This document shows, piece by piece, positions 45,670-53,870 of a DNA stretch of 64,000 nucleotides. Below the pieces are notes generated by a model. That model was given only the letters and a program-made list of their open reading frames with translations, was not told the DNA's origin and did no database searches. Position 1 is the stretch's first letter; every line of letters starts with the position of its first letter. This DNA is from Halomonas denitrificans (GTDB lineage: Bacteria > Pseudomonadota > Gammaproteobacteria > Pseudomonadales > Halomonadaceae), in contig NZ_PYVX01000004.1 of assembly GCF_003056305.1 (NCBI RefSeq), positions 124,001-188,000 on the forward strand, given 5' to 3'. Position numbers and translations under genes: made by a program.

Positions 45670-47840
45670 CAGCTCGCCCTCCCGATCTGGCCCTTGCGAA
45701 GGGCCTCCACCACCTTGTCCCGCGGCCCGTCGGCAACCACCTTGCCGGCATCGATGACCAGGATGCGGTCGACCAGCGACAGCAGCGAGGTCCGGTGGGT
45801 GACGATCACCAGGGTCTTGCCCTGGCCGTAGGCCTTGAGGTTGGCCTTGAAGGCCTCCTCGCTGGCATGGTCCATGGCGCTGGTCGGCTCGTCGAGCAGC
45901 AGGATGCGCGGGTCATGGACCAGTGCCCGGGCGATGGCCACCGCCTGGCGCTGGCCGCCGGAGAGCATCTGGCCGCGCTCCCCCACCGGCAGGTCGACGC
46001 CCTGGGGATGCCCGTTGACCAGGCCGTCGAGGCCGCTCAACTTGATGGCGCGCAGCAGCGCCTCGTCATCCACGCCATCGCTGCCGCCCCCGGCGAGGAT
46101 GTTGTCGCGCAGCGAGCCGAAGAACAGGCTGACGTCCTGGGGCACGTAGCCGATATGGCGACGCAGCTGCAGGGGATCGAACTGGCGAATGTCCACGTCG
46201 TCGACCGTCACCGCCCCCGCCGTGGGCTGATAGAGCCCCAGCAGCAGCTTGTTGAGCGAGGTCTTGCCGCAGCCCACCCGCCCCAGCAGCGCCACCCGCT
46301 CGCCCGGCTCGATGGTCAGCGAGACGTCGCGCAGGGCGTCGCGCTCCGCCTCGGGATAGCGCAGCGAGACCTTGTCGAAGCGGATCTCGCCGCGCACCAC
46401 CGGGCGGTCGATGAAGGCCTTGCCGTCGGGGCGCTCCACCGGGCGTTCCATCACCGCATCGAGGGACTGCAGCGCCGTGGAGGCCTGGTGGTACTGCGCC
46501 AGCAGCGCCGCGGCCTGGCTGATCGGCGCCATGGCCCGGGACGACAGCAGGTAGGCCGCGATCAGCCCGCCCTGGGTCAGGTTGCCCTCGATGATCTGGT
46601 AGACCCCGATCAGGATCACGCACACCGCCACGCTGTGCTGGGCCCAGAGCGCCACACTGGAGACCGAGGAGCTGACCAGGCGCAGCTGAGCAGAGGTGCG
46701 CGACAGGAAGGCCGTGGCCTTCTCCCAGCTGCCCTGCAGGCGGCTCTCGGCGCGCAGCGTCTTGACCGTCTCCAGGCTGGAGAGGGACTCGACCAGGGTG
46801 GCGTTGCGCTGGGCCCCCACCCGCCAGGTGGTCTCGGAGAGCTCGTGGAGCTTGCCCTGGGCGGCCAGGGCATAGAGCAGCACGAAGACGATGCCGGCCA
46901 GCAGCGGGAGCACCAGCGGCGGGCCGATCAGCGCAATGATGCCCACGAACAGCAGCACGAAGGGCAGGTCGACCAGTGCTACCACGGTCGCCGAGCCGAT
47001 GAAGGCCCGCACCGACTCGAAGGACTGCAGGGTGGCCGCGAAGGAGCCGGTGGAGGCCGGCCGGGCCTCCATGCGCAGCCCCAGTACCCGAGCCATGATC
47101 GACGACGACAGCTTGACGTCGGCGCGACTCGCCGCGAGATCGACGAAGGCGTTGCGCATCAGGCGCAGGGCCAGGTCGAAGCAGAGCACGAGGAAGATGC
47201 CCGCCGCCAGCACCCAGAGCGTCTCGGTGGCGTGGTTCGGCACCACCCGGTCGTAGACGTTGAGCACGAACAGCGGCATCGCCACCGCGAAGAGGTTGAT
47301 CACCACCGACCCCGCGATGACGTCGCGATACAGTTTGCGATTCTCGCGGATCACGCCCCAGAACCAGTGGTGCGAGCGCTGCGGGTTGACCTCGGGCCCG
47401 CGGGCGTCGAAGCGAAAGCGCGGGCGCACGTAGATCGCCTGACCGCTGTAACTCGCCTGCAGGCCATCGAGGCTCACCTCGGTCTCGGCATCGCCCAGCT
47501 CGGGAAAGATCACCCGCGCCCGCCGCGCCTCCAGGTCCAGGGCCAGCAGCACACAGGCGCGTCCCGGCTCGAGCAGCAGCACGGCGGGAAACAGGGCGGG
47601 GTTGAGCTGCACCAGGCGGCTCTCGGTGATCCGCGCGGTGAGCCCGGCGCGGGCTGCGGCACGCGCGAAGACGCCGGGCGTCAGCCGCCCCTGCTCGAGG
47701 GGCAAGCCGGCGATCAGCGACTCGGCCGTGGCCGCCCGATCATGCACCTGGGCGATGGTCTGCAGGCATTCGAGCAGTTCGTCATGCACCGCCGACCGAG
47801 AGGGCCCCGGGCCCGGATCCAGCTCTTCCTTCTGCGACAC
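45669..47840 (-). CDS. lapB: Type I secretion ABC transporter of LapA
   Basis: The roughly 723-residue exporter has an N-terminal C39-peptidase-like domain without an evident catalytic Cys-His pair (about 1-130), a six-helix membrane domain, and an ATPase with Walker A GRVGCGKTSLNKLLLG, signature LSGGQRQAVAIARAL and Walker B ILLLDEPTSAMD. It powers export of the adhesin. The start is uncertain: a TTG at 47858 is possible, but its upstream region is buried in a stable hairpin, while the GTG at 47840 has GAGGTGG before it. Confidence 0.93.
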   Translation of the reverse strand: MSQKEELDPGPGPSRSAVHDELLECLQTIAQVHDRAATAESLIAGLPLEQGRLTPGVFARAAARAGLTARITESRLVQLNPALFPAVLLLEPGRACVLLALDLEARRARVIFPELGDAETEVSLDGLQASYSGQAIYVRPRFRFDARGPEVNPQRSHHWFWGVIRENRKLYRDVIAGSVVINLFAVAMPLFVLNVYDRVVPNHATETLWVLAAGIFLVLCFDLALRLMRNAFVDLAASRADVKLSSSIMARVLGLRMEARPASTGSFAATLQSFESVRAFIGSATVVALVDLPFVLLFVGIIALIGPPLVLPLLAGIVFVLLYALAAQGKLHELSETTWRVGAQRNATLVESLSSLETVKTLRAESRLQGSWEKATAFLSRTSAQLRLVSSSVSSVALWAQHSVAVCVILIGVYQIIEGNLTQGGLIAAYLLSSRAMAPISQAAALLAQYHQASTALQSLDAVMERPVERPDGKAFIDRPVVRGEIRFDKVSLRYPEAERDALRDVSLTIEPGERVALLGRVGCGKTSLNKLLLGLYQPTAGAVTVDDVDIRQFDPLQLRRHIGYVPQDVSLFFGSLRDNILAGGGSDGVDDEALLRAIKLSGLDGLVNGHPQGVDLPVGERGQMLSGGQRQAVAIARALVHDPRILLLDEPTSAMDHASEEAFKANLKAYGQGKTLVIVTHRTSLLSLVDRILVIDAGKVVADGPRDKVVEALRKGQIGRAS

Positions 47841-47860
47841 AGCCACCTCAACCGTCAAAG

Positions 47861-47886
47861 CGCCCCACCGCGATCACGGTGGGGCG
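47861..47886 (-). terminator. GC hairpin between lapE and lapB
   Basis: A perfect 10-bp stem CGCCCCACCG / CGGTGGGGCG with a 6-nt loop lies between the lapE stop and lapB start. On the minus strand only CTTTG follows, so it may attenuate rather than end transcription, setting a lower level of lapB than lapE, or protect the mRNA end. Confidence 0.55.
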
Positions 47887-47926
47887 AAGCATGTCGGCAG
47901 GCCGCGCCTGCCCGTCTGTCGTCCGG

Positions 47927-49831
47927 TCAGCCGCGCACCGCGCCGCTGGTCATGGCGATGCCACCGAGATCCAGGTTCTCGCCGACGCGCTCCAGGGTCA
48001 CCTCGACGCGACGGTTCTGGCGGCGCCCGTCCACGGTGGCGTTGCTGGCCACCGGCTGGCGGGAGCCGAAGCCGCGAGTCTCGATCAGTCGCTGCTCGAC
48101 CCCCTGGCTGACCAGGTAGCGCGCCACGCTGTCGGCACGCGCCTGGGAGAGCGGATCGTTGATGGCGTCACTGCCGGTGATATCGGCATGGCCGGCGATG
48201 AAGACCCGGGCGAGGTTGTTCATGCCGCGAATCTCGGTGGCCAGCGCATCGAGCTCGGCTCTGGCATCGCCGCTCAGCTCCGCGCTGTTGATCTCGAACA
48301 GGGCATCGGCGGAGAGGGTCACGTCCGGCGCACGGGGCGGCGCCTCGATACCGCCGGTGAAGTCGGCCAGGGTGAAGCCGCGGGGGCCCTGGGCGGGACA
48401 GATCACCTCGGGATCGATCTCGACGCCGTCGCTGCCCAGCTCGGCGAGCGTCGGCATGTCGTCGCGACGCACCTGAAGCGCCTGCATCAGCTGGCCCATG
48501 GCGGCCAGGGTGCGAGCATCGGCCAGTGCCACGTCGTAGCGGGCGTTGGCGTAGGCGCGGCTCGCCTCGAAGTACTCGTTCTCGCTGTCCAGCACGTCGA
48601 GCAGGGTGCGCTGGCCGATATCGAACTGCTGCTGATAGGCCCCGCGGACGCGGTCGATGGACTGGCGATGCTCGTTGAGGTACTGCAGCTGCTCGCGCAG
48701 GCGCTGGGTATCGTTGTAGGCGATCTGGGTGGTCTGGCGCACGTCGACGCAGGCCTTCTCGCGCAGGTTCACGGCCTGCTCGACCCGCTCGCTGGCGGCC
48801 AGGAAGGAGGCCCGGTCGCTGCCGCCGCGATAGAGGTTCATGCTGGCTACCAGCTCGATACTGTGGCGATCCCGATGCTCGCCATCGGCGATGGTGTCGT
48901 AGCTGCCGTCGTTGTTCTCGTAGGTACCGGTACGGCCGCGCAAGTCGAGGCGCGGCTGGAAGGCCGCGCGGGTCCCGCGCTGCTCGGCGCGGGTGGCCTC
49001 GATGTTCTCGATGGCGGCATGGAACTCGGGATTGCCCTGGAAGGCCAGGTCGAGGGCCTGGCTAACATCCGCCGGCAGGCGCTCGTCCATCTCCGGCACC
49101 GGCGCCAGGGACTCGGCCGGCAGGTCGCCAACGATGCGCTGGAAGCGTGCCGTCACGTCGTGCAGGTTGGAGGCCTCGGTCAGCAGGTTGGACTCGGCCA
49201 GCGCCAGGCGACCGCTGATCTGCTCGAGATCGACGCGGCGCCCCGCCCCCGACATCGCCCGCTCCTCGATCTGGGTATAGACCCGCAGGTGCTCACGGTA
49301 GTTGTCCTGGGCCAGGCGCACCAGCTCGCGGCGGCGCTGCACGTCCAGGTAGGCGCGCGTCGCCTCCAGCGCCACCTCCTCGCTCGCCCCCAGCAGCTCG
49401 TAGTAGCGCACCAGCTCGGCCCGGTCGAGGCGCTCGACCTCGCTGGCCGTGGCCAGCCCGTCCCAGAGCATCTGGGTGATGGTCAGCTCGGCATAGCTGG
49501 TGTCGTAGCTGCCCCGCTCATCGAGCTGGCGATCCTCCAGGCCGACGCCCGCCGCCAGGTCGACGCTGGGCAGGTAGTTGCCCCGCGCGACGCCGATGTC
49601 ATTGCCGGCGGCCTGGAAGCCGTTGAACGCCGCCATGACTTCGGGGTTGGTCGAGAGCGCCTGCTGGACGACCTGGCGCAGGTCGCTGCTACCCGGCGAC
49701 GCCAGGCCCTGGGGGAGCGACTGGGCGACGGCCGCGGCGATCGGGGCAAGCGCCAGGGACGCCCCCACGAGAACGGAGCCGACGAGTCGGCGGGCGTGAT
49801 TGAGTTGCACGGGGGCGGCGGCGAGTTTCAT
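47927..49831 (-). CDS. lapE: TolC-family outer-membrane channel fused to an OmpA-type domain (LapE)
   Basis: The 634-residue protein starts at the ATG at 49831 (AGGGA 6 nt upstream) with a signal peptide ending near AAAVAQS. Residues about 40-450 form a TolC-like channel with two homologous halves (LRQVVQQALSTNPEVMAAFN; DVSQALDLAFQGNPEFHAAI). After a linker, residues about 500-620 are an OmpA C-terminal domain (DALFEINSAELSGDARAELD; FIAGHADITGSDAIND; LSQARADSVARYL; NRRVEVTLE), which binds peptidoglycan. In the Lap model this pore also holds LapA on the surface, so wall anchoring may strengthen adhesion. Confidence 0.95.
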   Translation of the reverse strand: MKLAAAPVQLNHARRLVGSVLVGASLALAPIAAAVAQSLPQGLASPGSSDLRQVVQQALSTNPEVMAAFNGFQAAGNDIGVARGNYLPSVDLAAGVGLEDRQLDERGSYDTSYAELTITQMLWDGLATASEVERLDRAELVRYYELLGASEEVALEATRAYLDVQRRRELVRLAQDNYREHLRVYTQIEERAMSGAGRRVDLEQISGRLALAESNLLTEASNLHDVTARFQRIVGDLPAESLAPVPEMDERLPADVSQALDLAFQGNPEFHAAIENIEATRAEQRGTRAAFQPRLDLRGRTGTYENNDGSYDTIADGEHRDRHSIELVASMNLYRGGSDRASFLAASERVEQAVNLREKACVDVRQTTQIAYNDTQRLREQLQYLNEHRQSIDRVRGAYQQQFDIGQRTLLDVLDSENEYFEASRAYANARYDVALADARTLAAMGQLMQALQVRRDDMPTLAELGSDGVEIDPEVICPAQGPRGFTLADFTGGIEAPPRAPDVTLSADALFEINSAELSGDARAELDALATEIRGMNNLARVFIAGHADITGSDAINDPLSQARADSVARYLVSQGVEQRLIETRGFGSRQPVASNATVDGRRQNRRVEVTLERVGENLDLGGIAMTSGAVRG

Positions 49832-50265
49832 GGTCATTCCCTTTGGAAGCGGCGGCCTGTCCATGAAGCGGAGCGGCCGGCCTGGCGATGATGAGATGCA
49901 GTTCCTGTCGTCGCGGCGCCTGCCGGCCACTCGTCGGATCAACTGAAGCCTCTCGTCAGTCGTGGATCGCACCCACCCTCCCGCCATTGAGGAAATCGAC
50001 CATCGCGTCATGCGACCGTGAGTCAGGAGAATGGGGCAGAAACGACATCAAACGCTTCATGCCTTTGCATCATGTGTTCCTTTGTAATCAATAGTAACCG
50101 AGCCGCGAGATTTGTCCATCTTTCGACTGAGCGTGGCGGCCTCATACCATGGTCGGGCGGCAGGGTGGCGGGCGCCCGCGCGGGCGCTCACGCGTCACGC
50201 GCGAGGACAAACGTGGTATCGTCTGCCCGTCCCCGAAACGGCGTGGTTACATCAAGGAGAACGTC
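49832..50265. promoter_or_regulatory. Divergent control region of lapE and the small gene at 50266
   Basis: These 434 bases hold no convincing gene. The section 50035-50115 is AT-richer and probably contains the lapE promoter. A perfect 16-bp GC palindrome GCGCCCGCGCGGGCGC lies at 50172-50187. I could not identify a FleQ-like or c-di-GMP riboswitch-like element. Confidence 0.4.
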
Positions 50266-50547
50266 ATGGCCTCATCGGAAATCCAGAAGACCCGCGTGAT
50301 CAACGAGCTGCGGGGCTTCATCAAGAAACTGCTGCAGGATCCGAAGATTCTCGAGCAGTCACTGGAGATCACCCGGCGCCAGCTCACCGAGCCGGGCGAC
50401 GGCGACGTGATGGCACGGATCGCCAACGAGATCTCCGAGACTACCAGCGTGCACATCCCCGAGGATCCGACCGAGCACTCGGAAGCCGACCGCCTCTTCC
50501 TCGAACTCCTCAAGGAAGTCGCCCGGGAGGAGCAGGCACTCTACTGA
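50266..50547 (+). CDS. Small acidic protein of unknown function
   Basis: The 93-residue soluble protein (ASSEIQKTRVINELRGFIKK, then ILEQSLEITRRQLTEPGDGD) has no motif I recognise. It is rich in acidic residues and predicted to be mostly helical. AAGGAG stands 6 nt before the ATG, a strong site. It lies alone between the lap locus and thiI. Confidence 0.78.
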   Translation: MASSEIQKTRVINELRGFIKKLLQDPKILEQSLEITRRQLTEPGDGDVMARIANEISETTSVHIPEDPTEHSEADRLFLELLKEVAREEQALY

Positions 50548-50650
50548 TGCCCGTCGCCTGACGCTGCCTTCGCGTCCGGCCCCGCGCCGGGCGCGAGCGC
50601 TAGGCCCCCTCCCCCATCTCGAGACGGCGCCGTGCGGGCGCGCCGCGTCA

Positions 50651-50660
50651 TTGGTAGAAT
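50651..50660 (+). promoter_or_regulatory. Candidate extended -10 promoter of thiI
   Basis: TTGGTAGAAT contains TGn plus TAGAAT, an extended -10 box, 32 nt before the thiI ATG. Confidence 0.4.
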
Positions 50661-50692
50661 GCCGGCCACATCGTCACAGCTACCCCCTTCGA

Positions 50693-52174
50693 ATGACCTA
50701 TCTGCTCAAGCTCCACCCCGAAATCACCATCAAGTCCCGCTCCGTTCGCCAGCACATGACCCGCTGCCTGGCCAGCAACGTGCGCAATACCCTGCGCCAG
50801 CTGGAGGCCGGCGTGCGCGTCAAGGCAGGCTGGGACGCCCTGCGCGTCGGCTTCCCGGAAACGCTGCCCCCCGAACGGGAGCGCGAGGTGGAAGAGAGCC
50901 TGACTCGCATCCCCGGCATCCACGAGGTGCTGGCGACCCAGGAGGTCGCCTGCGCCTCCCTCGAGGAGGCCGCCGAGTGGATCGTGCCCCACTGGACGCC
51001 GGCGATCGCCGGGCGACGCTTTCGCGTCCGCGCCAAGCGCCGCGGCGAGCACGCCTTCACCTCCATGGACCTGGAGCGCCACCTCGGCGGCGCCCTGCTG
51101 GCGGCCGAGCCCTCGGCGCGGGTCGACCTGAAGCATCCCGAGGTGGTGGTGTCGGTGGAGCTGACCGGAAAGCGGCTGCAGCTGATTCGCTCGCGTCGTC
51201 CCGGCCTCGGCGGCTATCCCCTCGGCGTGCAGGGCGAGGCCCTGGCGCTGGTCTCGGGAGGCTTCGACTCGCCCGTGGCCGCCTGGCGCATGCTGCGTCG
51301 CGGCATCAAGACGCACTACCTCTTCTTCAACCTCGGCGGGCCGGCCCATGAGGCGGGCGTCAAGGAGGTGACCCATCACCTCTGGCGACGCTACAGCGCC
51401 TCGCACAACGTCGACTTCACCTCGGTGCCCTTCGAGGGCGTGGTTGCCGAGATCCTGCGCAGCATCCCGGACGGCCTGATGGGAGTGATCCTCAAGCGCA
51501 TGATGGTGCGCGTGGCCAGCCGCATCGCGGCCCGGGCGAACATCCCGATGCTGGTCACCGGCGACGCCATCGCACAGGTCTCGAGCCAGACGCTCAACAA
51601 CCTGGCGCTGATCGATGCCGCCAGCGAGCGGCCGATCCTGCGACCGCTGGTCACCGAGGACAAGCAGGAGATCATCGACACGGCGCGGCGCATCGATACC
51701 GCCCGCTTCGCCGAGCAGATGCCGGAGTACTGCGGGGTGATCTCGCGGCGCCCCCACACCCGCGCGCCCACCGACCAGGTGCTGGCCGCCGAGGCCGCCT
51801 TCGACTTCTCGGTGCTGGAGGCCGCCGTCGAGGCCGCCACCGTGACCCGGGCCAGCCGCCTGGGGGAGAAGCCCCGGGAGCCCGGCGAGGTGACGGTCGT
51901 CGACGGGCCGGAGGATCTCGCCGAGCGGCCGGCGGTCAGCGTGATCGACATCCGGCGCCCCGACGAGTGCGAGGAAGCCCCGCTTTCGCTTCCCGACGTG
52001 CCCTGCCTGGAGATCCCCTTCTACGAGCTCCAGGACCAGGCGCAGCACCTGCCCGCCGACCGCGAGTACCTGCTCTACTGCGACCAGGGCGTGATGAGCC
52101 GCATGCAGGCGCTGCACCTGGCCGATCGCGGCCTGGATCACTTCGGGGTCTATCGCCAGGCGGCGACGGGCTGA
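50693..52174 (+). CDS. thiI: tRNA 4-thiouridine synthase / sulfurtransferase
   Basis: The 493-residue enzyme adds sulfur to uridine 8 of tRNA and supplies sulfur for thiamine. It has an N-terminal ferredoxin-like and THUMP domain (about 1-165), the PP-loop LVSGGFDSPVAAW near 188, a conserved Cys in PEYCGVISRRP near 346, and a C-terminal rhodanese domain whose active cysteine lies in LLYCDQGVMSR near 463. The ATG at 50693 starts the conserved TYLLKLHPEITIKS. Confidence 0.96.
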   Translation: MTYLLKLHPEITIKSRSVRQHMTRCLASNVRNTLRQLEAGVRVKAGWDALRVGFPETLPPEREREVEESLTRIPGIHEVLATQEVACASLEEAAEWIVPHWTPAIAGRRFRVRAKRRGEHAFTSMDLERHLGGALLAAEPSARVDLKHPEVVVSVELTGKRLQLIRSRRPGLGGYPLGVQGEALALVSGGFDSPVAAWRMLRRGIKTHYLFFNLGGPAHEAGVKEVTHHLWRRYSASHNVDFTSVPFEGVVAEILRSIPDGLMGVILKRMMVRVASRIAARANIPMLVTGDAIAQVSSQTLNNLALIDAASERPILRPLVTEDKQEIIDTARRIDTARFAEQMPEYCGVISRRPHTRAPTDQVLAAEAAFDFSVLEAAVEAATVTRASRLGEKPREPGEVTVVDGPEDLAERPAVSVIDIRRPDECEEAPLSLPDVPCLEIPFYELQDQAQHLPADREYLLYCDQGVMSRMQALHLADRGLDHFGVYRQAATG

Positions 52175-52244
52175 GCCGCCACACTCCGATTCTCTAGGCA
52201 CAGGCCATATCGCCCGCGCATGACGCGCGGCCTCTGCAAGGCGA

Positions 52245-52943
52245 CTAGCGGGGATGGCGAAGATGGTCGACGAAGTCTCGCCAGCGCGCCGGCAGCGGGA
52301 TCCAGCCGGCGTCGACCATCTTCGGCAGCGCGATCAGCAGGCAGAGCAGGACGCCCCCCACCGCCATCGCCCAGCCGCTGTCGATGGCGATGCCCTTGCC
52401 GGCCAGCACGTAGAGCAGCGTCATCGGCGCCATGCCGAGCGCCGTCGCGACCAGGAAACGCCCCGTTGTGAGCGCCGTGAGTCCCGCGGCGTAGCTGATC
52501 AGCGCGAAGGAGACCACGGGGATCAGCCGTGCCACGAGCACCATGCCGAAGAGCATGCGCTGCGGGCACTCGGGAAACAGGGCGACATGCCCGTACAGGA
52601 ACCGCTCGATGACCGGCCGGCCCACCAGCCGGGCGATCCAGAAGCTCAGGCCGGCGCCGATCAGGGCCCCGGCCATGCTGACCAGGAATGCCAACGGGGG
52701 CGCGTAGATCATCCCCGCCGCCACGCTGACCACCATGGTCGGGATGGGGCCGACCACCACGGTGAGCGCCATCACGCCGGCCAGCATCGGCGGGCCCCAG
52801 GGACCAAGTTCCAGGCCGAGTCGCTCCAGGCGCACGGGGTCGATCCAGCCCGCCTGGTGGATCCAGAGCCCCAGCGCCACCAGCCCCGCGAGCAGCACCA
52901 GCGCCAGCAGCGCCTGCTTCCCATGCCGCGGCTCGATTCGCAT
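52245..52943 (-). CDS. TVP38/TMEM64 (DedA-like) membrane protein
   Basis: The 232-residue protein has about six membrane segments and the SNARE-associated/DedA-type core: VVGPIPTMVVSVAAGMIYAP, AGALIGAGLSFWIARLVGR and LVARLIPVVSFALISYAAGL. Such proteins are thought to move or flip lipids, but the function here is unknown. The ATG at 52943 follows AAGGGAAGG. It converges with thiI. Confidence 0.9.
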   Translation of the reverse strand: MRIEPRHGKQALLALVLLAGLVALGLWIHQAGWIDPVRLERLGLELGPWGPPMLAGVMALTVVVGPIPTMVVSVAAGMIYAPPLAFLVSMAGALIGAGLSFWIARLVGRPVIERFLYGHVALFPECPQRMLFGMVLVARLIPVVSFALISYAAGLTALTTGRFLVATALGMAPMTLLYVLAGKGIAIDSGWAMAVGGVLLCLLIALPKMVDAGWIPLPARWRDFVDHLRHPR

Positions 52944-53181
52944 ATCGCCTTCCCTTGCCCGTGGGGCGGACGCCGTGTGACGGCCGCCACCGGTAATCGA
53001 CCGTGTCGTCGCCTCCGTCGCGGGGAGCGTCCCGGCCGAGCCGGCACCGCACGATGGCACGGGCCCTCTCCCCATTCTAGTCCTGTCTATCCGTCGGCCC
53101 GGCGCACAGGGCCGCGCAAGGCGACCATGCTGCCAGGAGGCCGGCACGGCAAGATGGGTCCCATCGGTCGGGCGTTGCACA

Positions 53182-53213
53182 CGAAAAGGCCCGGTGCACG
53201 CATGCACCGGGCC
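53182..53213 (-). terminator. Terminator of the small lipoprotein gene
   Basis: An 11-bp stem GGCCCGGTGCA / TGCACCGGGCC with a 4-nt loop is followed by TTTTCG on the minus strand. It lies 33 nt past the stop; the rest of 52944-53245 shows no gene. Confidence 0.85.
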
Positions 53214-53245
53214 CAAGCCGACATGACACGATGAGCAGACCTGGC

Positions 53246-53515
53246 TCAGTTGCAGGGCACCACCGTGCGCTGGGTGCTCAGGGCCCAGAGCGTCTGGCCA
53301 TCTGGCGTCTCTCCCTGTTCACTCCAGGTCTCGGTGACCTTGACGCAGTAGGAGCCGAGGCTCTCGGTGGTCACCTGGGGATCGGCGGGACGCTCGTTGC
53401 CGATGCGCATGATGTCGGGATTCTCACTGGTATAGTTTGGGGCGATGGCCCCGCTGGCACAGCCGGTAAGCAGCGCGACAATGCCCATGACGGGCAGGAT
53501 ACGGCGAAATGCCAT
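53246..53515 (-). CDS. Small putative lipoprotein
   Basis: The 89-residue protein has a signal peptide ending in the lipobox LLTGC (Cys at about residue 19), so it is probably lipid-anchored in the envelope. The mature part (SGAIAPNYTSENPDIMRIGN and on) is not a family I recognise. Two cysteines, one at the very C-terminus (VVPCN), could form a disulfide. The ATG at 53515 has GGAGG 8 nt upstream. Confidence 0.8.
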   Translation of the reverse strand: MAFRRILPVMGIVALLTGCASGAIAPNYTSENPDIMRIGNERPADPQVTTESLGSYCVKVTETWSEQGETPDGQTLWALSTQRTVVPCN

Positions 53516-53870
53516 GGGAGATACCTCCGTGAAGAACATTGGGGTCCCGCGAAGGTGACGTCAGGCTGATGAGTCAGTCGGCAGGCCACGCCATCCAATG
53601 GGGCCCCGCCGACGGAGAGGGACTACCCGAGTCGCCGGGGCTTGCCAAACGTCGTCCGCCGGCGACGAGGAGCCCCAAGCTCCGTTGCCAGCACGCGACG
53701 CGGCGGACGTCAGCGTTCCCCGCTGGCCGAGCGCGGAGCGGGTGCAGCGGAGGATGAAGATGCTACAATCCCAGCCCTGATTTCACGGATATTTCGCATG
53801 GCGGCCTCGACTTCGCCCCGGCGTCGAGTCGGCCGCCATGCATCACGCTTACGGGAACCTCTGAGCCATC
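53516..53870. promoter_or_regulatory. Intergenic region upstream of metG
   Basis: These 355 bases contain no gene I can support. TGCTACAAT at 53761-53769 is an extended -10 box (TGn plus TACAAT) about 100 nt before metG. The leader may be longer than usual. Confidence 0.45.

Noticed and set aside
50172-50187. The 16-bp palindrome GCGCCCGCGCGGGCGC as an operator
   Set aside because: It is pure G and C in GC-rich DNA, where such palindromes arise easily, and no promoter element is nearby.
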